Origin: Ariolimax columbianus
Lineage: Eukaryota > Mollusca > Gastropoda > Stylommatophora > Arionidae
Direction: 5' to 3'
Assembly: GCA_036924085.1 (NCBI GenBank)
Contig: JAVGWX010000013.1
Coordinates: 59,612,390-59,676,389 of the forward strand
DNA length: 64,000 bases
Position 1 is the stretch's first letter. Every line of letters begins with the position of its first letter. Below, piece after piece: positions 11,561 through 23,099 of the stretch. The notes beneath the pieces were generated by a model. That model had not been told where the DNA came from. It ran no database searches and was given only the letters and a program-made list of their open reading frames with translations. Both the position numbers and the translations under genes were made by a program.

Positions 11561-12264
11561 TTAATGCTCTTATTCCTTGCTGCCCTTTCATATCATATTG
11601 CTTCAGGAGGGCACATACATCCATACACAGCCACTAAACCTCAACAGCTACCTAAGCTGAAGAACAATTACACACTTCAAGCAAGTAGTGCAGCTATCCT
11701 AGATATGTTGCCCCAATACTGACCAGAACATGCACAAATTGTACAGGCTACTCGTAATTTATCATGTTTTTAGCTGTATTGTTAGTGTACCACTGTAAAC
11801 CATTGCGTACAAGTGTTATTCTGCAAACATATTATTACAAAGTATGTCAATATGCATTTTCTCAAATTATGCATGTCTCACCTCTATAATTTTAGCCATT
11901 AGGGTCTCCTAAACCAATCAAATCAAAATTTTAAAATGCGCTTCCTGTTAATCTGTTCTGACAGGGACAGAAAATTGTTGTGGCCCCGATATTGAAAATC
12001 AATAATTGACAGGGTTGTTTTATTTTTTATCTCATTTTTCACTAGTTTTTTTTCAAGCAAGATTTTCATTGTTTCCAAGCAGAAAGAATTTTCACTGGTT
12101 TCCAAGCAGAAAGTTTCCAAGCAGTAAGAATCTTCACTGGATATGTCCTCATTGCCTGAAATATTGCAGTCAATCATTCAGCTTTTTCCTTCAATGTGAA
12201 GCATAGATCACTACTGCAATTGGTCCCTATTAAAGGTAAACTGTTTCCAAAGAGACTTGAATGC
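11561..12264. other. No gene recognised
   Basis: AT-rich sequence. A short tandem repeat of tttccaagcagaaag lies at 12070-12125. No family resemblance was seen. Confidence 0.4.
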
Positions 12265-12595
12265 CCCGCCGGGGTCTTCGTGTATGACAAGAACAAGAAT
12301 AACACCACTGCCTCAGAGAGCATGATGTAAGAGGCGACTAACTTTGTTACATGGCATACAGCTGGCCATGGTTAGGTGGTTTGTTTAGAGTAGCATTGAT
12401 GGTGCCTAACAGGGCCTGTCTACTTTGTTCTAGTGTTTGAGTTTATTAAGATGGATTCACACATCAGTTAACCACCCTCCGCGGCACCGATCTCAATGCA
12501 GCAGAGTTAAAAGCTGCTCGAGCAGGAAATTCTCCTCTTGGCTACATCCAGAGGGGTATATGCCCCTGTAGAAGTACAGGTCGACTAAGAACTGG
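12265..12595 (+). repeat. S4 interspersed repeat
   Basis: Same order of blocks as the copy at 10880; begins ccgccggggtcttcgtgtat and ends gtagaagtacaggtcgacta. Confidence 0.85.
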
Positions 12596-12599
12596 TTCC

Positions 12600-12850
12600 A
12601 AACAGCAGGTCATCTATGCTACAAGTCTCTGGGAGGTTTTGGCAGATCATCAGATGGTCCTGGTCTTGTGTTACGCCACATTCGCAGGTTTCCTCATCCC
12701 TGTATCCCCATCTTTTCAAGTTTTTCCTGCATTGTGATACACCAGTTCGAAGTCTAATGACTTCCATGTTGCGCAGGACAGGAGATGTCCAGGCGCAGGT
12801 TCCTCCTGTAACTCGATAAATGGGACATGTGTCAGCTGTTTTCAACTTTC
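12600..12850 (-). mobile_element. LINE C-terminal fragment, Cys-His tail
   Basis: An 86-codon frame on the minus strand includes RLRTGVSQCRKNLKRWG and CECGVTQDQDHLMIC. This is the CxC...H...C tail that closes many I/jockey-type LINE ORF2 proteins. The stretch 12850-13075 holds nothing recognisable. Confidence 0.65.
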
Positions 12851-13077
12851 GATGTGTCGCTTTTCTGGACTAGTCTGTAGGGGCTGGGTTGACTGTAAGA
12901 AACTTCGTCTTGACTTTAGTCTTGTGCTCTGCACCTGATGTCCGAACATAGTGTCTTGGGTCATTTACATGTTTCTCTCTATATCTGAGTCAACAGTTTT
13001 TCGTATCTCTGATGGTGCTATGCCGATTATGGGGTATATTTTTTCAGTTGGTGTAGGTTTGAAAAAAGCCACCACCT

Positions 13078-14507
13078 CCCAGAAAGCCAATGGGGATTCA
13101 GAGCCGGAAGAGGAACAGTGGACATGATTTTTGCCGCTCGCCAAGTACAAGAGAAGTGTCGAGAACAAAATCAGGCCTTGTACACCACATTTATTGATTT
13201 GACAAAGGCATTTGATACAGTTAACAGAGGAGGGCTGTGGATGATAATGTCTAAGTTTGGCTGCCCCAACAAGTTCATAACAATGGTAAAACAGCTACAC
13301 AAAGGCATGTGTGCTTGTGTACTGGACAGCGGTGCAATCTCTAAAACGTTTCTAGTATCAAACGGAGTAAAACAAGGATGTGTACTCGCCCCGACTTTGT
13401 TCAGCATGATGTTCGCAGCCACGATGACAGACGCCTTCAGATCATTGGAGCTTGGAATACCCATAAAGTACCGCACAGATGGCAAGTTACTCAATTCCAG
13501 AAGAATGAAGGCCAAAACGAAAGTGGCTGGCGACATAATCAGGGAACTTGTATTTGCTGACGACTGCGCTCTAATGAGCAACTCAGAACTGAACATGCAG
13601 GTTGGAATGGACCAGTTCTCTGCCGCATGCACAAATTTTGGCCTGACCATAAATGCAAAAAAAACAGAGGTAATGTACCAACCAGCACCAGGCATGCCGT
13701 ACACAAAACCAGAGACTACAGTCAGCGGGCAGACGAATGCGTAGACAAATTCACATATCTGGGCAGCACGCTGTCGAGATCTGTCAGCCTAGATGATGAG
13801 GTGGCAAGCAGAATAGCAAAGGCCAGCACAGCCTTTGGTAGAATGCGCTCGATGGTCTGGGCATGTCGTGGCATCAGCGTCAAGACCAAACTCAAAGTCT
13901 ACCATGCAACCATCATTCCAACCCTACTATACGCTTGCAAAAGCTGGACTGTATACTCTGGACATGCAAGGAGGTTAAACCACTTCCACACAGGTTGCCT
14001 GAGGCGAATATTCCACATCCGATGGCAAGATCATGTCACTGACATCGAGGTTCTCTCGAAGGCTAACATGCCCATCATCCATGCACTGCTAGAAAAAGCA
14101 CGACTAGGATGGGCCGGACACCTCGTCCGTATGTCAGACGAGCGGCTCCCAAAGAAGCTTCTGTACGGCGAGCTGAGAGAGGGATGGCGCGAGAGAGGGC
14201 GCCCAAAGAAACGTTTTAAAGACGGTCTGAAGGACTCACTAAAAAGTTGCCAGATATACATCGACACCTGGGAATGTCTTGCGCAAAACAGATCTGACTG
14301 GAGAAGGCAGTCAAATCGGGTGTAGCTGCCGGTGAAGAGGACCGTGTTGTGAAAGCCCAGAGCAGACGCGAGACGCGGAAATCCCGAGCAGCGGGAACAC
14401 CATCCCCTTCTACAAACCTCGTGTGCCCGATATGTAGCAGATGTTTACGTGCTCGCATTGGCCTGTTCAGTCACATGCGCACCCACACCCAACAGGGAAA
14501 TCTGTGA
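13078..14507 (+). mobile_element. LINE RT to C-terminal C2H2 zinc finger
   Basis: The fragment begins at SQWGFRAGRGTVDMIFA and contains FIDLTKAFDTVNR, NGVKQGCVLAPTLFSMMF and ELVFADDCALM, the RT palm motifs with intact FADD. After a frameshift near 13740 the open frame continues to 14325 with FTYLGSTLSR, ARLGWAGHLVRMSD and ERGRPKKRFKD. After a second shift a C2H2 finger (CPICSRCLRARIGLFSHMRT plus H) lies at 14423-14486, with a stop at 14505. Two frameshifts and a missing endonuclease make it non-autonomous, but it is one of the better preserved LINE bodies here. Confidence 0.85.
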
Positions 14508-14839
14508 CAAGGATGATGTCGGCGGTCCTCATCGACAACGATGGACAGCTATTAACAGGTTTGAAATCAATTTGTTTGCTCCTATGTGAAGAACAGGCCA
14601 TCAGTGCAGCTGTCCCTAGTAAAGCAAGTGTTTCCAAGCTTTTGTAATCATTCACCTCTTTTTCTCCAATGTAAAGTATGGGTTTCAACTGCAGAAAGGC
14701 TGTATTCGAGCTTTTACAGTAGAAGATAACGACAAGGTTTTCTTTAATACAGTGAGCTTGCCAATCCCAAACACAACTCTCTTTAGTCACCTTTCCCAAC
14801 ATGCTTAGGTCACAGTAGTCCTGTTCTTTTCATCCCAGG

Positions 14840-15165
14840 TACCACTTGGGGCAGGGAGGACTAACGTCTGGTCAGGCACAATATACTAGCCAAGACCCTC
14901 ACCTTGGCTTCCTAGTAGCCCTCCCTGGAAATAAGCTGTTTTCATGGCAGCCTGGCTACCAAGGTAAGGGATCAACGTGATCTCCATAGTAGTGAGTGAT
15001 ATGCAGATAAAGCCAAGCATACCACAACCGCCTGAAGGATCCGGTCCACCATCAGCACGCTCGAGATGAAAGGAAAGCTACTGCAACCCGCCACTTAACG
15101 TCCTTTTCAGGGCACAAAAAAGGGTAAACCTACTCGTTGGGGGCATTTGCAAACAACAACAGTCT
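14840..15165 (+). mobile_element. S3 repeat, minimal VNTR
   Basis: S3 body with about one VNTR-like unit (ctggtcaggcacaatatact) at 14865-14910. The 3' end is gggcatttgcaaacaacaac. It shows the unexpanded form of the element at 7380. Confidence 0.8.
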
Positions 15166-15239
15166 CTGCAGAAATCTTCTTAACCAGTATTAAGACCGTA
15201 AGTTTGATATTTAAACAAGTGCGAACCAAGGCTGCGTTA

Positions 15240-16080
15240 TGTGCCCTCTGATTCTCAGAGTGACAATAGACTAGGTTATGCAAAATTCCACCCCCAACAG
15301 ACAGTTTGCCATTAGGTGAAGAGATGATATACCCGTAGAGGAACTGGATATTGCAGGTGACCTAGAACTCCTAAATTCTATTGTAATAGAAGCACAGGAG
15401 AAGATAACCAACTCTACCACATGGTCAAACAGATAGGGCTTGAGATAAACGCCTCAAACTAAAAACACAAATCTTACACTTACAGGGACCAATGTCCAAT
15501 TCAATGGTCATGCGACACAGAAAGTTGAGAATTTCACATATTTAGGCAGCAAAATCACTCAAAATGGAGATGAAGTTATCTAAATCACCATGGTATATAA
15601 AGCTTTCAACCAATTGACATTATTTAGAAATCTAAATCGCTGATTAAATGTGTCAAGCTTTGGATACTTAACACTAACGTCATCTCAGTACTCGCATATG
15701 ATTGTGAAAGTTGGAAAATGACAAAAATGCTTGAAAATAGGTTGCATGCATTTTAAAATAAATGTCTTTGGGCATTGGCTGGAAAGAATTCATGACTAAA
15801 GAGCAAATACGATTACAGTCCAATTAAAACTTTTTAATATTAAGAAACGAGTGTACACTGGGCATGTGCTACAGATGAATAATAGGCTCCCATTACAGAC
15901 AATGTGGAAACCTAACAGCAAGAGGAAGCGAGGTTGACCAGAGAGAGACTATGCAGAACAATCACAAGGAAGGATGCAATCATGAGGCTAGGGAACATGC
16001 AAGAACTACAGAGAGTGGTGGTGGACCCATCCATTAAGCTGAAACCAAAAAGTGCAAAACACTCATTCCAGACCCTTGGA
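15240..16080 (+). mobile_element. Degenerate LINE, post-RT region
   Basis: Broken frames give VKQIGLEINAS, NVISVLAYDCESWKMTK and TRKDAIMRLGNMQELQ, the tail of a jockey/RTE-type RT protein. No continuous frame remains. Confidence 0.55.
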
Positions 16081-16109
16081 CATGCAGCCAGGACAGGTCC
16101 AAAATAATC

Positions 16110-17015
16110 TTGGAGGTTCCAGGGTTAACAGTGAAAAGTGAGCAGTCCGCAAAAGAACAAAAAATCCACATTCTGCAGGAGTTCAAGAGACATTACCCTA
16201 GCAACTCTTGGACACACGTGCACACAGATGGATTGGTCTCGGTGAGCGATAAAAGAGGAGGCAGTGGAATCTACATTGCACACTTCAATAGTGACATCGA
16301 AAATCACACCATACCAGCAGAAGAGACCTCTACCGATTTCAGAGCTGAAGAAAGAGCTGTTCATGCAGCAACTCAGATTCTTATCAGCCAACACATAACT
16401 ACAAGGAAAATGGTCATTCTAACAGACTCCAGGAGTGTACTCCAAGCCATCTCAACCCCCAAACAAGATACACACACATAAATAAAATATAACATCGGAT
16501 TGCTGTCCAAAAAACAGATTTAGTTCTACGATGTATTCTGGCCCACTGTGGGATCCCTGGAAACGAGAAAACTGATGAGCTCGCAAAAGCCGGAAGTGGC
16601 AGCACGCAGACTCCCCGTCCAGAGCTATAAAGAAGCAAAGACACTCATCAAACAACCCATGAGGACAGAATGGAGAGACCAGCACAAAGAATACAAGCCA
16701 GAAAAGGACAGCATAGACAAGCTTGGCATAGATGGGCAGACAAAGATCTTCAGACTCAGAATGGGACATTGTAGACTCAAGGTCCACCTCCACAGAATGG
16801 GTATCAGAGACACTGCCACGTGCGATTGTCGAGCATCCAAACAAACATCAGAACATATCCTGCAGGACTGTCCCACTTATGTAGGCCAAATAGAGGCAGT
16901 CTGGTCTGAGGGAGCGACCACACTCGAAAAGCTGTGGATGATGGGGTGGGGCGACAACGTAAAGTGTCTTCGTGAAACACAGTGTCTTCGTGAAACTCAC
17001 CTAATAGAAGCATAG
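16110..17015 (+). mobile_element. LINE RNase H domain and C-terminal tail
   Basis: Frame one (16110-16481) holds an RNase H-like domain with HTDG, TDFRAEERAVHAA and VILTDSRSVLQAI. The next piece reads AHCGIPGNEKTDELAKAGS, and then 16548-17015 has FRLRMGHCRLKVHLHRMG and CDCRASKQTSEHILQDCP. This is the RNase H plus Cys-His tail of an I-clade LINE. It is broken by a stop near 16480 and a frameshift. Confidence 0.8.
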
Positions 17016-17064
17016 CATCAGCTGATTGGTGAAAAGGTGGTAGACCGATCAAACTGGAGAATTT

Positions 17065-17828
17065 TTGTTCTTCGTTGAACGACCAGAGAAAGAGAGATTC
17101 AGCCTGGCTAAGAATAAGGAGTACTCTGAGTGGCATAAAGTGAAAAGTGGAGTGCCACAGGGCTTGGTTTTGGGACCAATTTTGTTCTTGATATGTATAG
17201 ATGATTTGGACATTGATACCCATATGCATGATTGCAAAATTTGCTGATCTCACAAAACTATGCAGTAGTGTCCCATCAAAAGCAGAAGCGGATATATCGA
17301 GGTCGGATTTAGATCAAATTCAAGAATGGAGTTTAATGTAGATAAATGTACAAATGTAGATAAATGTACAGCCATCCACATGGGTAGATCCAATATGAAA
17401 CATAATTACAGAATGGGTGACAACAATATTAGAAAGATAGGTAAGCAAATGGACCTAGGGGTTATGACAGATCATACAGGTAAGGTGAGTGAGCAAGTTC
17501 AGGTAGCAGTGAAAAAGGCAAATGCAATGTTAGGTATGATAAAAAGAAATATTAAACATAGGAGCAAGGAAGTGATAGTCAAACTGTATAAAGCATTAGT
17601 TAGACCTAGAATGGAGTACTGCGTACAGGTGTGGAGTCCTTATCATAGAGGGGACATAAACATGCTAGAAAGAATACAAAAAAGAGCGACAAAGCTGATA
17701 GTGGGATTCCAGAATTACAGTTATAAGGAAAGACTACGAAAAACTGTCTTACCGTGTCTAGAAAAGAGAAGAATTCAAGGTGACAATACAGGTTTATAAG
17801 ATGATCAGAGGAATGGATAATTTAGACT
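17065..17828 (+). mobile_element. CR1-A copy, 3' half
   Basis: Begins near [18 protein letters not shown] and runs through LGVMTDHTGKVSEQVQVAV, RPRMEYCVQVWSPYHRGD and RIQKRATKLIVGFQNYSY. There is a frameshift near 17245, and the FADD region is degenerate (cadlTKLC). CR1-A homology stops at about 17828, upstream of the usual CR1-A 3' end. Confidence 0.85.
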
Positions 17829-18200
17829 TGATTTTTCTGCTCAGACTAATCCAGACTTCCTCCTGCTCATCCCTCCCTCCACTGGAGTTTCCACGATACC
17901 TCTCCAAACCTCGTATTCTCAGCACAGCAAAGGCCCCACTGACCAAAAGGTGGACACAATCAGAAGCCTCGGCAGCGGAACACGGAAAAACAGAGTTTGA
18001 CAGGGACAGACACAGAAAGCTTGACACAAACATTTCCTCACGGCCCTCATCCCAAGGCAGCTGAGTACTCGGCTCCACCTGGGGCGTCTGTAGGGATTTC
18101 GGTCGACACGCCACGCCACGCATTAACAGTCTCAGCAGTTGGACATGGTAGTGGTCTATCGGCGCAACAGGCCTTTGACGCCTATGCAAACATTATTACT
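17829..18200 (+). mobile_element. LINE-H-like 3' end
   Basis: The terminal part (ggacatggtagtggtctatc, then gacgcctatgcaaacattat) resembles the 3' end of LINE-H at 46.75 kb (gacgcctaagcgaacattat), with a similar ATT-rich tail. It directly follows the truncated CR1-A copy. Confidence 0.5.
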
Positions 18201-18365
18201 ATTATAAAGGATTGGAGATTGAAGAGAGATGGCAAATCCAGTCCCAAAAATGATGCACTGAAATCAGGATGTGTCTGGCCGAAATGCACAGATATCACAG
18301 CCTCGCTGTAAAATACAACACAACATCACAACTGTCCTTTTCAGAACACCGAAGAAGAGCGCATG
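18200..18365 (+). repeat. S2b repeat
   Basis: Contains cacagatatcacagcctcgc followed by the cttttcagaacaccgaagaa 3' block. It is a diverged relative of S2, also seen at 50.4, 52.6, 58.1 and 59.1 kb. Confidence 0.6.
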
Positions 18366-18574
18366 TCCTACTGACTAGAAGAACATCAGTATTCAAACCA
18401 TTCTGTTACTTTCTAGTAATAATTTGTACAGGTAAGAATAAAAGAGTTACAGAAAAATAATGTCAAATTTAAATACAAACAATTAGTATGGGTCAGAAGA
18501 TAGAGGCCAGTACAATTAAGACTGACTGAGAAAGCAAAACTCTGAAAGTGGTTAAAGATACATCGCTATGCTAC

Positions 18575-19140
18575 GCATAAAAACGATAAGACTGAACAGC
18601 ATTAAGTTGTGACGCAGCACAAGTCTCAGTGGTTTTGAGGTAAGGTGTCTGTCTTGGGTACCGGAGGTTGCGGGTTCGAATCATGGTGGAGACTGAGTAT
18701 TTTTTCACATGAATCTTCTGGTATAAATTCCCCTGATCTCTGGGTAGTGAGATCAGTCTACCCTGTTCAGTGTCAAGCACGTTAAAAATCTCTTGGCAGT
18801 TAGAAATCAAAAAGAGTAGGCTTAACAGCCACTGCCCAGACAAAATTCAAAAATTCAAATTAAAAATCTACCAAAATTAGTTGTACCTTCCCCCAGGCCT
18901 AGTAAGCCGCAGAAAGTTATAAAATATCTACTACACATAGATGAAGTCTTCGGCTACCTGGCAACAGACAAACATGCCTGTTTGAATACCAGGATTTAAA
19001 GTATTCCAAGCAGTTGTGACATAAAAACAATAAGACTACGCAGCATAAAGCTGTGACCTAAAAACAGCAAGACCAAGCGGCATAAAGCTGTGACATAAAA
19101 ACAGTAAGACTAAGCGGCATAAAGCTGTGACATGAAAAGA
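18575..19140. repeat. 37-bp tandem repeat split by an S5 SINE
   Basis: Units resembling cataaaaacagtaagactaa plus gcggcataaagctgtga occur once at 18577-18615 and three to four times at 19010-19140. The S5 SINE (18605-18850) separates the two parts. Confidence 0.75.
18605..18850 (+). mobile_element. S5 tRNA-derived SINE, most complete copy
   Basis: The head reads ggttttgaggtaaggtgtct and then tgcgggttcgaatcatggtg, an A-box/B-box pair at tRNA-like spacing. The body contains cctgatctctgggtagtgag and the tail is aaattc-rich. Diverged or inverted copies lie at 11335, 20770, 23350 and 54040. Confidence 0.8.
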
Positions 19141-19603
19141 AGGGAATGACAGTAATTAAAAATGGAGCACATGAGAGTTGTGGTTAATAAATCAGGATAA
19201 AATGAATGACTCCGTGACTGGATCATGAACCCTGTCATTTCCTGTGAGAGATAAACTCTCCCAAATCTGTCAAGATAACATCCAAATTAAATGTGATATC
19301 ATATCAAAGTGTGAAAAAATAATTTAACGCAGGTGAAGAAATACCGACAACTCAAAGATCTCATATAAGACGCAATGTTTATGCCAGTAACTGAAATTGT
19401 AAAAATTGAACCGCACAAGTAAAAGATATCCAGAAAAGCAAATAAAATATTTATAATAAAGGAAGTAACAGGAAAGGGGTCTTGCAATACTGTAACCCTG
19501 GTGTTTATTCGGGCACATTTTGTGCCCTATGCAAGATAGCCAAATGTCATCTAAACTCATCTCTGTCCTTTGCCCATAAGCACCATGCTGGACAAAGGTC
19601 CTG
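19141..19603. other. No gene recognised
   Basis: AT-rich; nothing supported. Confidence 0.4.
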
Positions 19604-20100
19604 TCAAGGGCCATCTCTCCATCTCATAGGTGGATGTCCGGTGTGACGATTATAGGTGTAGGGCCACCATGATGTCAATTTACGTATCCATCTATTGTCA
19701 GACATGCGTACCACGTGGCCTGCCCACTTGTACTTTCTTAACGCCGTATCTGCGGCATCACTGAAGCAGGTTTGACTCCTGATGGCAATGTTGCAGATGT
19801 GATCTCGTAGTGAAAGTGGCAGTTTACTACGCTCCATCGCTCGTTGAGTAGCATGAAGCCTCGCCATGTCACTTTTTTGCAGGTTTCACACCTCGCAGCC
19901 ATACACCATGGATGGAATGACCAGGCTGTTGAAGGCATGAGCTCCCGCTTTGTTGTTTTTCATCTGTTGTAGTACTGTCTTGATGCGGTTGAAGGTGTGA
20001 GATCTCACTTTGTTTTTCATCTGTTGAAGTACTGTCTTGATGCGGTTGAAGGTGTGAGCTTGACTGCAATAGTTGCACCTTTCGGTTCAATACATCCAAC
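19604..20100 (-). mobile_element. RTE-type LINE C-terminus with internal 60-bp repeat
   Basis: An 87-codon frame reads HATQRAMERSKLPLSLRDHI and YKWAGHVVRMSDNRWIRKL, the post-RT 'WAGHV' block of RTE-like LINEs. At 19930-20070 a 55-60 bp segment (ctgtcttgatgcggttgaag) is repeated two to three times. Confidence 0.7.
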
Positions 20101-20640
20101 ATTCAAACTGTACATGCATTAAGAGCATACTAAACAATAAGCAACACAAAAGGAGGATTAGATACTTTTGAGACAATCCATCCAGTTGACGACAATATCA
20201 TGCTACTAAAAAAAAATATTCTGTGAAGTTGTAAGCTCAACTCTCCATTGATGGAACAGCTCGCATTCGCTAGTCTGTCCGTTCAAATAATCAAATGGTG
20301 TTGAAGATGCAGCAGTGAATGAGCTAACAGCAGTCCATGAATTATAGCTGGCTGCTTGCATCACGGCCAGTTAGCAACAGCTGACCAAGACCCTATTTCC
20401 CCCCCCCCCTCCACCTGAGTGGTGGCCCTGGGAACATGCTGCACTAGTGTAGTCTGGCTAAGAGATTAGGGATTGAGGATAGAAGACAAACTCAGTCGCA
20501 AACATGCACTCAGTCGCAAACATGCCATGCTGAAATAGGACGTGTTAAACAGAAAATATGGTTTGATCATCTTTGAGAATGCAATGTTATCTCTTTACTG
20601 GTTTAGAAGACTACAGTTTCTTGGAGGGTGGTTTTTACAG
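20101..20640. other. No gene recognised; poly-C run
   Basis: Contains a poly-C tract at about 20398-20410. Nothing else is supported. Confidence 0.4.
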
Positions 20641-20735
20641 ATGTACGAGTCCATCTTAATAGACTCCAACACTAGAGCTAAGTAGACCTGCAGCCAGTTA
20701 GGCGCCATCTATAGCTGCTCTTAACAAACCACCTG
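20640..20735 (-). repeat. S4 fragment
   Basis: Reverse-complement S4 segment with agtccatcttaatagactcc and tctgcagccagttaggcgcc-like text; truncated at both ends. Confidence 0.6.
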
Positions 20736-20769
20736 GAGAAAGATACAAATAACTTGGGTAGATTTTTAA

Positions 20770-20995
20770 TTTTTTCCGGGCAGAGGCTGTTAAGCCTACT
20801 CTTTTCAATTTCCAACTGCCAAGGAATCTTTAGCGTGCTCGACACTGAACACAGGAGTCTCACTACCCAGAGATCAGGAGAATTTTTACCAGAAGATCCT
20901 TGTCAAAAAAGAATCCCAGTTTCCACCATGATTTAACCTCGTGATCTCCGGCACCCAAGGTGGACACCTTACCTCGAGTCCACTGAGACCTCCTG
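20770..20995 (-). mobile_element. S5 SINE, inverted
   Basis: Contains aactgccaaggaatctttag, tacccagagatcaggag and ccacc...tggacaccttacctcga, the reverse complement of the 18605 copy. Its tRNA-like head lies at the right. Confidence 0.75.
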
Positions 20996-21319
20996 ATCAA
21001 CTATCACTGAGCCATTACAAGACATGAAGATCTAGCTACAGGGCATGAATAAGATAGATGTACACATGCCATGAGAGATATTCTACAAAACCACAAGCTT
21101 ACAAGCAATGCAACACACTTGACCCAAGAATGCAACTTAAGCTTCCCATGACTCTTCAAGCCACAAATGGGTGGGAAAGTCAGTAAGCAAGCTTGCTAAA
21201 CGCCAGAATGCATCATGCAAACATTTTGTTAACCAGATACAAAACTGTTTGTTTTCTATTTCTAAGAATCGACATCACTGCACTCCAGGCATACCCATTG
21301 GTGCTCAGTCTCTCTTGGT
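20996..21319. other. No gene recognised
   Basis: Low-complexity-free sequence without recognisable frames. Confidence 0.35.
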
Positions 21320-21965
21320 AAATGGTGCAGGGCCTGGATGTTGATGGTCCCTGTAGGTCACTGGCTGTACATTCTCCTGCTCCATTTTATGAGCCAAAAT
21401 CTGCTCAAACCTCATTTAGTGTCAAAACTTTGCAGTTTGCGGATTGCTGGTCCATTTATTTCTGTGTACTCATCCAACAGACGGTCATTGATTGATTTCA
21501 AATGTCACTCCTATACATCACTAACAAGTGCATGATGGGAGCTTGTGAAGTACTTTCATTGCCCTGAATGCCAGCATGACTAGGACCGTAGATCCATGTC
21601 AACCCCGTTAGGTTTGAAGCTTCAACGGTAGCTATCCAGTAGTAATATTATTCTTCCTTCTTCCTCGTTCGTCTTCATACCTCAACTTCAAGGACTCTAA
21701 CGAAGGCAGTAGTCAACTCAACGCTCTGTACACTTCCATACAGCTTCTCGTGGAAGAACACTGAATGTTGTAAAATGCTACTTCTTTTGTCTGTTTACAG
21801 TGAACAGAACTGCAAAACATATTCTGCCTTCATGAGGGCTGTGTCGCAGGCACAAAGGTCTGTAGTGCCAATCTTGAACTTGTTTTACAGATGACATTTA
21901 AGTCTGCTGCGACCTGTGCGTAGCCGGAGAATGATCACCTGGTCTCGCCATCCAGTTAAAATGAA
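21320..21965 (-). mobile_element. Rearranged LINE RNase H and C-tail fragments
   Basis: On the minus strand, 21960-21650 reads VIILRLRTGRSRLKCHL, CACDTALMKAEYVLQFC and KLYGSVQSVELTTAFV, the same tail as the plus-strand copy at 32.6 kb. Next, at about 21610-21550, comes an RNase H motif LTWIYGPSHAGIQGNE. RNase H should precede the tail, so these are two fragments or a rearranged one. Confidence 0.6.
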
Positions 21966-22546
21966 TTGGGTTAGCAGCGTCCGCACGTTGAACAGTCTAG
22001 TAGAGGAACCAACAATACCAGAGTACTTGTGCATGCCGAAATGTTTCGGGCCAAATGCACTGATAGTTTAAGCTTCTTTAATGACGAAAAACAGAACACG
22101 ATAGCAAATCTTGCATACTACCTTGTAATAGAGAGTAAGAAACTAGGGAAAATTCCAGGCCATGTGATTTGTAAACATTGTTTTAATGTTTAAAACAGTA
22201 CAGCGAAAATGACCGTTTAACTGTAATGACAAGTTATTCTTTGAGCGCACAAAAGTGCAAACAAACCAAATTTGTGTTCCTAGTGCTTAGAAAAATACCT
22301 GGCATTGCGAGATTACATAAATATGAAATAACGAACGCGACCCTTGTGATTGTGAGATGCCATATTTGTTGTCACTGTTTTTGTTTGTGTTTAGAAGATC
22401 CAAGATACTACAATACGACGTGCATATCATGGGAGCGAGTCTAAATATGTGAGAAATTTCATAGATTTAAAGTGAATAATAACGATTCCTATTATGCGCA
22501 AGAAAGATTTAGGCTACACACATTTGATTTACTGAAAGTGATTTAC
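21966..22546. other. Start of the PPP4R4-like intron 1, repeat-poor
   Basis: No repeat family or open frame recognised. It directly follows the exon 1 donor on the minus strand. Confidence 0.4.
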
Positions 22547-22630
22547 CTTTAGACGTGTTGAGATCTCTTTATCAACTCTGTCCAAACTCAGTTCGGCCAA
22601 GTCCACGGACAACATCTTTACAGCCGACAT
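22547..22630 (-). CDS. PPP4R4: PPP4R4-like, first coding exon
   Basis: An ATG at 22630 in the favourable context gcaaaATGt opens a 28-codon exon ending at a clean donor, ctaaag|gtaaat, in phase 0. The peptide ends MLSVDLAELSLDRVDKEIS plus TRLK. Joined to the exon at 6641-6714 it continues SDEELDKL. The junction resembles, as I recall it, the PPP4R4 N-terminus, where an 'EDLQEL...RSLK' segment precedes 'PEEIERLTVD'. Start codon, donor, phase and order all agree. It lies in a repeat-poor island, on the same strand as EFCAB2 and 10.5 kb past the distal EFCAB2 last exon. The 15.8 kb intron is filled with LINEs and SINEs. Confidence 0.65.
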
Positions 22631-22888
22631 TTTGCTTTCTTTCAAAAACAGGCTGTATCTGCCGTCACAAAATCATTAATTCGAACTGCTTATTACTATT
22701 AAATGCAAAGAAAATCAACCGGGAGCGTGTTTCATGCCTGAAACATGAGTTGAATGTTCTGTACCAAGTCCAATACAGAGAGTAGCTTCACTTGACAACA
22801 TGTTTCTCGGGGACGATCTCGCAATTTCTCGGGCTTCCCGCGTTGTTTCAAAAACCTTACAGATCAGTTCTGTTCATAAGCCATCGTT
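22631..22888 (-). promoter_or_regulatory. Putative 5' UTR and promoter region, PPP4R4-like gene
   Basis: Repeat-free, with CpGs around 22810-22850 (cggggacgatctcgc, cttcccgcgttg). An inverted CCAAT (ATTGG on the minus strand) lies near 22769. No TATA box is evident. An S2 repeat begins at about 22890. This is positional inference only. Confidence 0.3.
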
Positions 22889-22889
22889 T

Positions 22890-23045
22890 GCTGGAGTCGG
22901 ATGTGTTGGACCGAAAGGTGCAAATATCGCAGTCAAGCTGTAAGCTACGACACAACGCATTCCGTTCTCTGGACTACATTCTGCTACTTAAGCTCTTTCA
23001 GGGTTTGGTAGTGAGAGATTGAGAAAGAACGAAGCCAAGCCAATA
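22890..23045 (+). mobile_element. S2 repeat
   Basis: Full-length-like: ggatgtgttggaccgaaagg, then ctgtaagctacgacacaacg, then tttggtagtgagagattgag, ending in aagccaagcca. Confidence 0.85.
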
Positions 23046-23099
23046 AGCCATCTAAATTTTATTCTCCGACGTCCTCTGTCTTTTGCCCAGTCTCTCTAT

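Noticed and set aside
22890..23045. Promoter element upstream of the PPP4R4-like exon
   Set aside because: The sequence is an S2 repeat found in more than ten other places in the window, so nothing marks it as a specific promoter.
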